Below, one piece after another: positions 34,901 to 45,189 of a stretch of 64,000 nucleotides of DNA; the first letter of the stretch is position 1, and each line of letters starts with the position of its first letter. Under the pieces are notes generated by a model, which was given only the letters and a program-made list of their open reading frames with translations, did not search any database and was not told the origin of the DNA. The translations under genes and the position numbers were made by a program. Origin of the DNA: Dugong dugon (Eukaryota > Chordata > Mammalia > Sirenia > Dugongidae); NCBI GenBank assembly GCA_030035585.1, contig CM057465.1:35048001-35112000 (forward strand), given 5' to 3'.

Positions 34901-35105
34901 GGCGAAGGACATCAAGCTTGGTAAAGTAGAGTGTCAGCAAAAAAGAGGAGGACCCTCAACAAGATGCACTGACACAGTGGCTGCAACCAAGGACTCAAGC
35001 ATAACAAGGATTTTGAGGATGGTGCAAGACCTCGCATTGTTTCATTCTGTTGTATCTAGGGTCGTTATGAGTTGGAACCAACTTGATGGCACCTAACAAC
35101 AACAA
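31934..35105 (+). mobile_element. RTE/BovB-type LINE, nearly full length, inactive
   Basis: About 3.2 kb, the usual size of RTE elements: 5' end TGATGCTGGAAGCTATACCACC, a single ORF (endonuclease then reverse transcriptase), a very short 3' UTR and an (AAC)n-type tail (CTAACAACAACAACAATAG). All other RTE pieces in the window match parts of it. Its 3' body is shared with AfroSINEs, which makes this family their likely source of retrotransposition proteins. The exact 5' end and target duplication are uncertain. Confidence 0.92.
32348..35096 (+). pseudogene. RTE ORF (endonuclease and reverse transcriptase), decayed
   Basis: The apurinic-type endonuclease starts MEHINIDILDISELKWTGTG (32348), with the ISELKW block typical of this enzyme, and continues from 32455 (MKRKGIAFIVKKNISR). 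The RT part reads KNKAPGIDGIS (about 33640), KKGDPTECGNYQTISLIS (about 33790), CLIDCAKAFDCVDHNKL (about 34015) and the catalytic box YTDD (34325-34336; most RTEs have YADD), then LNIKKTKILTT. The C-terminus ends TAA at 35094-35096 after RRDQSLAKDIKLGK and SWNQLDGT. Stops and frameshifts (for example CGA to TGA at about 34150) disable it. Confidence 0.92.
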
Positions 35106-36153
35106 CAATAGTACTAAAATAAAGTGTGAATACTCATCAGTTCTGTTGAAAGTGTTCAGAAAACTTATCTTCATTTTAGCTTGAGGAAAGACAGACTATA
35201 TACCTGGAAAATTGCAAACCACATCAGTCTCCCTTCACAAGTAACAGCCTCAAAAATTGTTTGATCATTTAAATAACAAATATGATTTTGCATGTTCATT
35301 TTCAGAACTAATGCAGTAGAAAAATAATTTGTTTTCCACAAAGAACAATCATATAGAATTCCGGCAAAATCTGCTTTGTAACTTAAAAAAAAAAATTAAA
35401 AACAGACGAAAACAGCCATTACAATGGAGCAAGAGAATGTTTATCTTCCTCTCTCCTCCTCCCTTCTCTCCCTTCCTTCCTTATTAATTCTGTTCTCTAG
35501 TAGTAGAATGACATGTGAAGGAAGAATCTGATATATATTTGAGCACCATAGCCACACTGCCCGCTGAGGGACAGAACAACAACATTGATTAGGTCACATT
35601 GTATTCAGCATCTTCTGCTCTATTCTTTTCTCCATAGAATAATTCCAGTAAAACTTATTTTGAAGTGAATCATTATAAAAATCTTTTTTCCCTCTCCCCC
35701 AAAAATGTGTGCTCCTTGGCTATGATCATTTTTAAACAAAATATCTCATTGGATATTATTAATTCAATTTAACTTTTGCACAAAATTGCATTTAAAGAGA
35801 AATGTAAACAGTTGTGCATTTTATAAGGACAGATTCTTGAATCTATTTTTTCTTTTTATTTTCTTTAAGAGACTTTTTTGACCTTTCCGAGCAGCTCCAC
35901 TGGGGAGGACATTGGCAGAACTTTGTGTGTCTTCACGCATAGCATTTGATGAGAATTTAATAAGACAGAAAATAATTCTTTGCCAAGTTATTAGCTTTAA
36001 ATCTCTTATTTTCTTTAGAATTTCATGATTTATGGAATACCAAAAAACTCAGGGAGATGACTCAGAAAGAACTTGAACTTTCTAGTTTCCTACGGCATTT
36101 AAAAGTCTTAGCTGTATAACTTAGCTGAATAACACCATTATCAATATTTCAAT
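35106..36153. other. Unassigned intron sequence with a CT-rich run
   Basis: A pyrimidine run (TCTCTCCTCCTCCCTTCTC and TTCCTTCC) spans about 35443-35484. Otherwise nothing recognised. Confidence 0.55.
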
Positions 36154-36313
36154 CCTGTTAACCAGTGCCCTCGACTTGATGCCAACTCATAGCGACCCTA
36201 TAGGACGGAGTAGAACTGACCGATAGAGTTTCTATGGAGCAGCTGGTGAATTTAAACTGCTGATCTTTTGGTTAGCAGCCAAGCTCTTAACCACTGTGCC
36301 ACCCGGGCTCCAG
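36154..36313 (-). mobile_element. AfroSINE, short type, antisense, with target duplication
   Basis: Antisense copy to CACTGTGCCACCCGGGCTCC. Flanked by TATTTCAAT at 36145-36153 and 36314-36322. Confidence 0.9.
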
Positions 36314-37011
36314 TATTTCAATAAAACCTATGAATTAGTATGAATCAGCCATTTGTTCATTTGCATCTCACCCCAATGATATCAAGCTGTTTAACATTTG
36401 CTATGTAAAATCATTTGCTGTGTAAAACCACGGGCATCTGCTCTGTTAAATAGCAAAAGTAATGCCCTATTTAATCACATGGTTCCTAAACTGTAGGAAA
36501 ATAAAGATTTTGTAAAGATTTGCTGTGTTTTAGGATAAAGGTAAACATCATTTCATTGATGTCATGTCACCCCCTCCTCCATCTCATCTATCTCTTGTAT
36601 GTTTGCCAGATATTACTGGTTCAACCTCAATTATCCACTTCCTAGCATTCTAGACTCACACACAACAATCTCACCCTGTATGGGTGCTTTTATTGGGACT
36701 TATTTATAAAGCACAACATCCAGTTTTATGTTAAGTAGGTGGGTTGCTGATTTGTCAGAATGCCATTCTTTATCAGGCCTTTATGAATTGTTTGTAAGTA
36801 CCCAACTGGACAAGGAAAGCTTTATATTCATGCCACAATTAGTCAGAATGATTCTAGTTAAACTCTGGTAAAGATCTCTAGTATGCAATGAATGTAAAGT
36901 ATTCATGCTTGCTTTATCTTTCGTTATATTTCATTCTGGTTTCATTCTAGCTTACTTATTTATTAAAAAATAATCTTCTAAGTTGCTTTTTCACTGCTTT
37001 TCATGTTGCAG
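36314..37011. other. NAV3: Unassigned intron sequence before the third exon
   Basis: Ends with a T-rich acceptor tract (TTGCTTTTTCACTGC then TTTTCATGTTGCAG). No repeat recognised. Confidence 0.6.
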
Positions 37012-37084
37012 ATCGAAAATGTTGATGTCTGCCTTAGTTTCCTAGCAGCCAGAGGAGTAAATGTTCAAGGTCTATCTGCTGAAG
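37012..37084 (+). CDS. NAV3: NAV3 coding exon, second half of the CH domain
   Basis: 73 nt: 24 codons reading IENVDVCLSFLAARGVNVQG then LSAE, plus one base of a Glu codon completed at 40046. Acceptor GCAG precedes and donor GTAAGA follows. The ARGVNVQG block (NAV2 has AKGIN-type residues) supports NAV3. It is in the same CH domain as the exons at 312 and 1050 even though a 35.9-kb intron separates them. Confidence 0.94.
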
Positions 37085-37394
37085 GTAAGAAAAAGCCCAG
37101 TTGTCATGAATGGCACCTATGTTTTACAAGATTCTTCCTAATGTAATAAACGTAAGTTTGGAATATATAGCTCCCAAACATAGTAAAGGAAACCAGTGAA
37201 GGTTGCAAAATGTAATAAACATAAATGTAATGATTACTAAGGTATGCTTTATTTATTTTTCCGCATATTATACTAGAATTGTTGTTTTACGTGAGGGAGT
37301 GTATGGGAAGGGAGGATTAACGAAATATTGTCATGCTGTTACTGAAACACAGTGTTATTATTAGAGTCTTGAGTAGAGGGGTAAATGGATATAT

Positions 37395-37430
37395 AGATGG
37401 ATGGATGGATGGATGGATGGATGGATGGAT
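37395..37430 (+). repeat. (GATG)n microsatellite
   Basis: About nine perfect GATG units, in intron DNA. Confidence 0.95.
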
Positions 37431-37860
37431 AAATGCTAGATAATAGATGGGCATAAATACCAGTAAAGAGAGTATAATTAATGCTCAACTTTTATGTTAT
37501 CAATAATAACATTTCTATAGTATATACTAGTTGATAATAGTCAAAATATTTGAAAAGTTTAAATAAGTGCTCCTGAGTTGTTAAATAATTAGCACTAACA
37601 ATATTAATAACTGTTATATGTAAAGGAATTAAAATCATTAAAGGTTTGAAAGATCATAATTAAAGCTGAAACACAACAAAGTGAATCTCTTTTCTTCCAC
37701 ATGTAAATGTGACAAAAGTTTGCAAAAACTTTCTGTTCATAATATGGACTTTGCCGTACTTAAGAAAACTAACTGATGTTTTTGTTTCCTTTTCCTTCCC
37801 TCCATCAGCAGTCATTCTATTCACCATCATTCCTTATTTCCACCTGTCTATTCATTTATC

Positions 37861-38072
37861 GAAGGAGCCCTGGTGGCGGAAGTGGTTAAGCGCTCAACTG
37901 CTAATCAGACTGTCAGCGGTTCAAACCCACCATCTGCTCCATAGGAGAAAGATGTGGCAATCTGCTTCCATAAAGATTTACAGCCTTCAGAACCCTATGG
38001 TGCAGTTCTACTCTGTCCTACAGAGTTGCTATGAGTCAGAATCGAGTCGACAGCAGTTGCTTTGGGTTTTGG
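37861..38072 (+). mobile_element. AfroSINE, long type, with perfect 12-bp target duplication
   Basis: Well-preserved copy: GAGCCCTGGTGGCGGAAGTGG (A box), GCGGTTCAAACCC (B box), GGAGAAAGATGTGGC middle block, and GAGTCAGAATCGAGTCGAC end with a G/T tail. Bounded by TATTCATTTATC at 37849-37860 and 38073-38084, identical on both sides, so it is relatively recent. The 129-aa ORF through it is spurious. Confidence 0.96.
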
Positions 38073-39344
38073 TATTCATTTATCATTCTGTATTTTAACT
38101 ATCAGATTCGTGAAAGTGCAATAAGAAATTTTTTGCTTATTTAGATTAAGAATACAGCCACTTCCTAACAAGTGAAATACTTGAATTTTAATATATTTTT
38201 ATAAGTATTTCTAAAATTTCAAGCACTATTAATAATAATCAATTGACAAAAGTTATGAAATACCAAGTCCTCTGGGGTGTGCATCAAAAAGAATCATTCT
38301 AATTAGAATACTAATTTTATATTAAAAATCCTCTCGATACTTTTATATAAATTATACCTTTCAATCACTGAAGTTGGTCAAATTTTTTACTACAGTTAAT
38401 TTGCTTAGAAAAAACTTTTCCCCAAACATATTAGAAAGATTACATAATTCTAAGTTTTTAAAATTTTGTTGTCATTGTAAAAAGAAATTGTGTAGCTTCT
38501 AAAATACAAAGGATATTTTGTAGAATTATTTACTTTTCTCCGTTTTTCTTTCATATTGACATTTTTAATAATGTAAAATTTTGTGTATATTTATATGTTG
38601 TGATGTCTAATTAAATTACACATTTTATTACCAAAAAGCTTAGTTCCAAACATAAGTAGTGGTTCTAAGTGGTTAAAGGAAGGCTGGAAATTTGTTTGTT
38701 TTATTCCTCTTTCTTCTCACAAGGTATCTCTTACTAATATAAACCTGTTTGTTTTTATTTATCCTTAAAAAATATAAGCATGTTCAAAAATGGCTTTCTA
38801 AGTTAATTAAACATACATAATAATAAACCAAGAAATTCAAAATAAAACTGTCTTTAAACATAACCGTTCAACTTATTAATATTTTTCTTTATCTTCAGAT
38901 CAGTCAAGCCAAGTCTTCTATATTATGGGAACTGTGAGGAAGGTCTGGATAAAAAAGGAACATCTCAGAGGCTCATTTTATACGAGTAATTCCACTGCAT
39001 AGTTTGGGTGACATGATAAACCATCAGAGAGCAAGCAACTCAAGGAGTCTATTAATGTTCTAAACTCTAAATGGGGACATAAAACGTGGACCTCACAGCA
39101 GGATGTATTTTATTGCCTATGGCAACTTTCATTTGAAATATGATTACAGGTTGTATTTATTTCAAGCTTTAATCTTTTCTCTTTTTCCTAATAAATTTTA
39201 AAATGACAACTACAGGAGCAAAAACTAGGCCCATGTTGTAGCCTACTTTCTATATTTAATTTTTTATTCACTATTAAAGAAACTTCACAGGAGCCCCATG
39301 TGTTAGAACCAAGATTTCCACTTTATTCAATTATGTTGTCTCTC

Positions 39345-39395
39345 TCTCTATATATACATATATATGTGTACACGCACGTGCACATATATATCTGT
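39345..39395. repeat. Alternating AT/TG palindromic tract
   Basis: Runs of TATATACATATATATGTG, then TACACGCACGTG and CACATATATATC. ATATATGTG and CACATATAT are inverted around the GCACGTGC centre, so the tract can fold on itself. Confidence 0.8.
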
Positions 39396-39819
39396 TGCTG
39401 AATAATTTTGAAGGCATTTTGACTGCTATAAATCCAGTTGATATTCTGAGTTCCACCCACTCTATCAGTATTTATAAATGCAGGCCAACCAACATTTAAG
39501 TGGCTTTCTCTCTCCAGTTCATAGCCACTGCTATGTTGGTAACAGCTGTGTATATTTGTGAGGAAAGCAGATTGCTAAATCAAATAATTAGCACAAGACA
39601 GAGAGCCTATCCATTTCTAAGAAGAAGCTAATTCTAGAAAAATTGTCGTTCAGGGATAGCAAAGAGTATCTCTTTTGAGTTAGCTTTATTCTCCCCGCCT
39701 TCCATTCCTTTATTCTCTCCTTGAAATTCTAAGCTATATGGAAATGTTAGCATGTTTAAAAAATTTAGGTTTGCTTGAATCTATGACTGAGACTCCAATT
39801 GTATTTCTGTCTTCATAGA

Positions 39820-39905
39820 CATGGAAATACACTGTGGATGGGTTTGAACCGCCAACCTTTAGGCTAGTAGTCAAGCGCTTGATCTTTTGTGCCACCCAAG
39901 GACTC
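39820..39905 (-). mobile_element. AfroSINE 5' fragment, antisense
   Basis: CACTGTGGATGGGTTTGAACC, CCAACCTTTAGGCTAGTAG and GTGCCACCCAAGGACTC: the 5' part only. It and the following 60 bp match 41085-41215 (see findings). It ends 140 bp before an exon. Confidence 0.8.
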
Positions 39906-40045
39906 AGAAATTGATATATACAAGAGGAATTTCTTCCTCGCTGAAGGAAGTCTAAGAGGATTATATCTAGAATTTCATTTGAAAAAAAAAAAAAAAAGCA
40001 TTCAATTTATATTGTGCTGTTTTTTATATTTTCCATTTTATGCAG

Positions 40046-40229
40046 AAATAAGAAATGGAAACTTAAAAGCCATTCTAGGGCTGTTTTTCAGTTTGTCTCG
40101 CTACAAGCAGCAACAGCACCATCAACAACAGTATTACCAGTCCTTGGTGGAGCTTCAGCAGCGAGTTAGTCACGCTTCCCCTCAGCCGGAAGCCAGTCAG
40201 GCTAAAACACAACAAGATATGCAGTCCAG
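40046..40229 (+). CDS. NAV3: NAV3 coding exon, end of the CH domain and Gln/His-rich segment
   Basis: 184 nt: two bases complete the Glu codon, then IRNGNLKAILGLFFSLSRYK closes the CH domain. After that comes QQQHHQQQYYQSLVELQQRV and a Ser/Pro/Gln-rich stretch ending TQQDMQS plus two bases (AG) of the next codon. Acceptor TATGCAG is at 40039-40045 and donor GTAAGG at 40230. The QQQHHQQQYY segment is the strongest pointer to NAV3, since NAV2 has a different Gln/Pro-rich tail here. The exon ends in phase 2; its next partner is beyond the window. Confidence 0.95.
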
Positions 40230-40639
40230 GTAAGGAAGGAAAGCGGTGGATGTTCTTTAAAATGAGTTTGTCTAGATACAACTTATTTTTTAGCATATTA
40301 TTGTTTGTGGGTTTGACAGCTTGCATTTTTGTAGTTTTATCAGTGTGCTGGGATAATTTGATGATGCTATAGAATTAAAGACCATTTTCCTTTTAGTTGG
40401 ACAAGCAAGATCTAACTCCTTTTAGGTGAAATATTTTTATTTATTTATTTTATTTAAAGATGATTATTGTTCTGTATCAAAGTGTGTGCAGTGACTTCAG
40501 GGCAAGTAATTTGGCATGGCTACTTTCTTCTACAAAGTATTTTAGTGTTTAGAATGTGGTCTTAAGTCTTAGTCTTTTGTTGTGTAGTTGGTTAATTAAA
40601 CCACTTAAAATGTGCATGTTTGAGAATAGAGTTTTGATG

Positions 40640-40682
40640 TGATATTGTGTGTGTGTGTGTGAGTATTTATACACACACGTAT
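40640..40682. repeat. Short TG tract followed by a CA tract
   Basis: GTGTGTGTGTGTGTGTG at about 40646-40662 and ACACACAC at 40671-40678 with an eight-base loop region. It can form a small hairpin. The rest of 40230-40795 holds nothing recognised. Confidence 0.8.
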
Positions 40683-40795
40683 GTGTTTATCTGACTTGAG
40701 TCCATTGGTGCATGTAGACACAGCCAGGGCTAGAGTTCCCTCATATCATGGCCACTTCTTTCCATTACTGCTTTTTTCCAATTTGGATTTGTATT

Positions 40796-41265
40796 AGTCA
40801 GGGTTCAACCAGAAAAGTAGAACCAATAGGAGACCTATGATAAGAGATTTATGACTAAGAATTAGTTTGCCTGTTTGCAGAGGCTGGCTAGGCAAGTCCA
40901 AAAATCCTGAGGGCGGCCTGTCAGCAAGGGTAGGCTGGCACTCTTGGGCATGAGCCAAAACTACTATGTTGTTGAGGATCCTGACTCAAGGCAACCCCTC
41001 TGTGTAGACTAGAACTTCATTCCATAGGTTTTCAAGGCTATGACCTTTTGGAAGCAGATTACGAGGCCTGTCTTCCAAGGTGCCTCTGAATGCGTTCAGA
41101 CTGCCAACCTTTACACTAGTAGTCAAGCACTTAACATTTTGTGCCATCCAAGGACTCAGAAATTGCCATATACAGGAGGAATTTTTACCTCTCTCAAGGA
41201 AGCCTTACTCTTCCTTTTAAGGTCTAGCATCTGGTTGAATCAGGACCACTCAGATAATCTAGGAT
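40796..41265 (-). mobile_element. Ancient interspersed repeat of unclear family, split by an AfroSINE
   Basis: TGTATTAGTCAGGGTTCAACC, GTAGAACCAATAGGAG, GAGGCTGGCTAGGCAAG is a repeat motif common in mammals (start TTAGTCAGGGTTC, then AGAACCAATAGG). It may be an L1M 3' part; I do not name it. It resumes after the SINE at about 41165 (GCCATATACAGGAGGAATTT). Confidence 0.5.
40965..41160 (-). mobile_element. AfroSINE, antisense, inserted in the repeat above
   Basis: TTGTTGAGGATCCTGACTC to TTTTGTGCCATCCAAGGACTC, of the subtype with AGGCCTGTCTTCCAAGG. Somewhat diverged. Confidence 0.82.
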
Positions 41266-42639
41266 AATCTATTTTACTTAAAGTTACCTGATTTTCGACT
41301 TTAATGACATCTACAAAATACTTTCTCAGCAACATCTAAATTAATGTTTGATTGAAAAACAGGGAACTGTGGTTTAGCCAAGTTGACGTATTAAAAAAAA
41401 AAAAATCACAGAATGAAATTAAGTTAACTTAATTAACAGGCAAGTTGCTATATTTATCTGTTTTTGATGACCAGGTTATCTGGTAGGTAGCTCTCTTGAA
41501 TAAATAACTGTGATTATTTTTCTTAAGACTGGAGGATATCCAAGGTGAAAATACTCTTTATCATCTTTAAAAATAGATACACAGATCAAATATATGTAAA
41601 TGTTTAACTTTTTCCATTTTACAAGCCAGGCTGAAACCTGATAATACTCAGTTTAGTAATAGTCTGTTGTTGGTAATGAGTATTGACTCAAAAGTTAAAA
41701 TAAAAATCCAAAAATACCTTCACAAACAGCCCCCACTTCCTGTCAAATGTTAAGCTCTTCAATAATTCGCTTCTCTTTTATCTGTCAACCAGCCCTCATG
41801 TGGACTTTGTTTCCCTCTTAATGCTAAGCAAATATTTATTTCTCTATAGAGCGATATAAATCCTAGTCCCTTTGGCTAATTTTTACCCATTAGTGAATTA
41901 TTACACCATTAAATAAAAATCATAGTTTAAAAATATGTATAGATTATACTATAAAGTCCATGGAATGGTGGGTATATTTCTCACCACTCAATAACACAGA
42001 TATATTTCTGCTCTTTAATCTCATCTTCGTTTTTTGTGATGTCAAGTGGAGTTGAGCAGAAGTCAAAGTGAAAACAAAACTTCTCTACAGTGTAAGTTTC
42101 TTGAATTTAGTAAAGAATAGAAAAAAAGAAACGTATCTTTTTGTGGGTAGTTGGTAGAAAGAAATCTAGATTTTGGAAACTTCCAGAAATAATAATTCCT
42201 AGAGTTTGGTTTAAGCCATTTGAATGGACACGAAGCAAGAATAGTAGGTGAAAAAAGAAGGGAAGGAAAATGCTTTTGTGCAAAGCATGTTGATTCTGGA
42301 AGTGATCTGAAATATCATTTGTCATTGCTTTACCTCATTCTATTTCTGTATCTGCTATGTGGAATTTCTTGTCCAGAATTTCTCTACAGTGATGGCCCTT
42401 TTGAGGGGGATATTATTTCTTTTCCTTTTCTTCCTGCTGGGTATGCATAACTGTTATGAGTCTGTCAAGTATTTTTAAATATATGACCATATTTAATAGT
42501 CAAGGTAATTTTACACTATTTTTGGAGGAGTGTCTTCTTTTTCATTGAAAAGTTATGGAAAGTATTCTTTTCAATATTTCCTTTAAGACTGAAGTACACG
42601 CTTAGATAATTGCCTTTACTTTTCAAATTGAATAATTAA
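41266..42639. other. Unassigned intron sequence
   Basis: AT-rich with an A run near 41395; nothing recognised. The small ORFs at 42107-42450 show no known motif. Confidence 0.55.
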
Positions 42640-42775
42640 ATTAGTGAATGTTTACAGAACACGCGCTGTACTAAATGCAGTACTCTCTACTGAGGATATA
42701 ATAGTGACATGGGCCTTGATACAGAGGAGCTCAAAGTCTAAGGAGTATAAAGAAATATGTCAGAATTCTGTGAGG
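42640..42775 (-). mobile_element. L2 3' end, antisense
   Basis: GAATGTTTACAGAACACGCGCTG, CTCTCTACTGAGGATATAATAG and GAGCTCAAAGTCTAAGGAG match the reverse L2 terminus. Confidence 0.6.
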
Positions 42776-43549
42776 TTTGATTAAAAAATATTATCATTAT
42801 TATGTTAATTGTAATAGAATCTGTTGTATGTTTTAAAATATTAAAATTTCAGACGTCAATCCTTACTCAGATTTGTATAGATTTGATATATTGAATTAGT
42901 TTGTTAATTAGAATTTGTGCGACCTTATGTGTAACAATTGATGTATTTAACCATGTTTCAAAAGCCCATAGTGATAATATACATAGAAAAGGAATATGGT
43001 CACTATGTATTAGAGCCAAGACAACTGATGTAGAAAAATATATCCTAGTGACACATTTATCTTCATTTGTTCAACATATGAGTCATAAATCACGATCTGT
43101 GAAGCCTTCCTATTGATTCCAAAGTTATTTTCAAGTAAATAGCCTGAATGTCTGGCTGCTATATTATTGTAGATATTTAGCCAGAAAACATGCTTATATT
43201 TTTCTCTTTAGACCAATAAATATTTTGGGGAGGCACACTGTTTCAGTTTAATAAGAGTGTTTTTGTTTTATTTTATCAACTAACTGCATATGACTCCATA
43301 ACATTTATTTTATAGATTAAGAATTTTAAGATTTGGTTTTGCTCTTTTAAAAATAATTTCTAGATATTTTCCATCAATTTGAACATCTTTCATTTAAAAA
43401 GAAATTTTGATCTAAAGATTAACAAGTTAAATATACTATATCTCTCAGCTCCCTCTCTACCCTTGTGTGTGTGGGTAAAATTGTTTTGTGTCTGTGCAGG
43501 CATGTGGGCAGATAGATCCTGTTAAAATGGCCTTTAGGGCTCTTGTTAT
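42776..43549. other. Unassigned intron sequence
   Basis: AT-rich; nothing recognised. Confidence 0.5.
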
Positions 43550-43765
43550 CAAGAGCTGTCCTCTGCAATCAGACTGCCTGAAGTTGGATCCCTATTCCAT
43601 CACTTTCTAATTGTGTAACATTGGGCAGCTCAGTTCACCAATCCGTGTTTCGGTTTCCACGTTTATTAAAAGGGAATAAAAATAGCACAGATTTCATACA
43701 GTTGTTTTGGAGGTTAAATGAGTCAGTACATATAAAGCACTTTGAACATAACCTGGCACATATCC
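43550..43765 (+). mobile_element. MIR SINE, nearly full length
   Basis: Sense MIR order: ATCAGACTGCCTGAAGTTGG, CATCACTTTCTAATTGTG, ACATTGGGCAGCTCAG, AGGTTAAATGAGTCAGTAC, AAGCACTTTGAACATAACCTGG. Confidence 0.8.
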
Positions 43766-43985
43766 CTCCTATGCTCAATACCCAGCAATGTCATCAAATA
43801 GCCCAGTTATACTCCCACCTTAGGGAACTTGCCCTGGCTATTTCTTCTGCCTGAAGTATTCTTCCCCAGAGAGCCACTTGGCTAAATCTCACCGCCTTTA
43901 AGTCAACTGCTTAAATGTCACCTTCTCAATGACTACCGTTTTAATACTTCACCTTGCCCATGTCCACTCTCCACTGCACCTGGGT
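43766..43985 (+). mobile_element. L2 LINE fragment, cut by an RTE insertion
   Basis: GGAACTTGCCCTGGCTATTTC, TCTGCCTGAAGTATTCTTCCCC and AAATGTCACCTTCTCAATGAC follow the sense L2 3' region. Confidence 0.65.
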
Positions 43986-44421
43986 GTTGTTGTTACATGC
44001 CATCGAGTCAGTTCTGATGCTTATTGACCCCTGTGTACAACAGAACAAAACACTGCCCGGTCCTGTACCTTCCTCACAGTCATTGCCATGTCTGAGAGGA
44101 TTGTTGCAACCAGTGTTAATCCATCTCATTGAGGGTCTTCCTGATTTTCGCTGACCCTCTAGTTTACCAAGCATGATGTCCTTCTCCTGATAACATGTCC
44201 AAAGTACGTGAGACAAAGTCTGTGGCCATCTTCACTTCTAAGGAGCATTCTGGCCATACTTCTTCTAAGACAGATTTGTTTGTTCTTCTGGAAGTCCATG
44301 ATATAGTCAATATTCTTCACCAACACCATAATTCAAATGCATCAATTCTTCTTCTGTCTTCATTATTCATTGTCCAGCTTTTGCATGCATGCAAGGTGAT
44401 TAAAAAAACCATGGCGATTAA
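43986..44421 (-). mobile_element. RTE LINE 3' fragment, antisense
   Basis: About 435 bp, from TTGTTGTTACATGCCATCGAG to TTTTGCATGCATGCAAGGTG. It shows the reverse of the RTE C-terminal coding sequence (GACAGATTTGTTTGTTC). 5' truncated, inserted in the preceding L2. Confidence 0.9.
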
Positions 44422-45000
44422 AACAAATATGTCCATTTGCAGTTTAAGTGAACTTGCTACTATAGGACTCACAAATCAAATTACAAAGTCCCTGGGTAAA
44501 CTTTCATTGAGTGACTTGTCTGTTCCCTTTGCAGCCCCTTCTCGGGCCCCCATGACCCCTGCCACACACGTTGCCCTGAGAGCCTCTTCCTATTCAGGAC
44601 ATTTGCCTTCCAGGGTTTAGTTTCCAGGAAACATCACTTAACTTCTGGGAGATTCATTCTGAAACTGGGGTGGTTTACAGCTTTTTGTCCTGGGGCTACA
44701 AATCTTGAAAAGTATATAAGGAAGTTCAAGATGACAGGAAGAATCAGTAATTTAAGCTCTTGTGAACCTGGCTTCAATTAGTTGCTCAACTCTGTTCTGT
44801 GTAGTGGACTATGGTGTGCTCTTTGAAACAGTCAGTGAATCAATTAAACTTTAAACAAAAAAAAAAACAGGGAGGGGGATCCTTATGAATCATTAAAAAA
44901 AAAAAAAAAAAAAAAGCAAGATTTTTTAAGTCCTAGAGAGGAATGATTGAAGGGAAAAACCAAAAATGTTTTAATTTACCCAACTGGGTGTACTTATTAA
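44422..45000. other. Unassigned intron sequence with two A runs
   Basis: A runs at about 44858-44868 and 44894-44915. No family recognised. Confidence 0.5.
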
Positions 45001-45051
45001 GAGTGTGTGTATGTGTGTGTGCATGTGTGTGCGCATGTGCAAACGTACACA

Positions 45052-45094
<43 letters not shown>
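45001..45094. repeat. (TG)n tract followed by a (CA)n tract
   Basis: Interrupted TG repeats from 45003 to about 45040, a short junction (GTGCAAACGTACACAG), then an uninterrupted CA run of about 20 units to 45094. The two halves are complementary. The four overlapping Cys/Val and His/Thr ORFs here are translations of the repeat. Confidence 0.95.
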
Positions 45095-45097
<3 letters not shown>

Positions 45098-45189
45098 TTG
45101 GCTATGCTGTTCCACTGTTTACAAAGCTTAACAGCCACTCTTGTTTCTGTTGGCATGGATGGAGAAGCATCTATGTAGTTTTCATTACG

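Larger units (their letters stand above)
1103..37011 (+). other. NAV3: NAV3 large intron (35.9 kb)
   Basis: Bounded by donor GTAAGA at 1103 and acceptor TTGCAG at 37006-37011. It separates two phase-0 exon ends, so it interrupts the CH domain between codons. It holds the full-length L1 (15765-23332), the RTE LINE (31934-35105) and most other repeats listed below. No additional host exon was recognised in it. Confidence 0.85.
37085..40045 (+). other. NAV3: NAV3 intron, 2.96 kb
   Basis: Bounded by GTAAGA and TATGCAG. It contains a GATG microsatellite, a young sense AfroSINE, an alternating AT/TG palindromic tract and an antisense AfroSINE piece close to the next exon. The stretch 38085-39344 shows nothing else. 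Confidence 0.9.

Noticed and set aside
37395-37430. Regular repeats as a CRISPR array
   Set aside because: Simple GATG microsatellite with no spacers, in a mammalian intron; none of the tandem repeats here has repeat-spacer structure.
39345-39395. GCACGTGC within an AT/TG tract as an E-box regulatory site
   Set aside because: CACGTG is present, but the tract is a simple alternating repeat and chance occurrence is likely; no other regulatory evidence.
1-40229. NAV1 or NAV2 as the host gene
   Set aside because: The exon sequences share the CH fold with both, but NGCPRSQSQM, AARGVNVQG and QQQHHQQQYYQ fit NAV3 as I remember it and not the others. A protein search would settle this.
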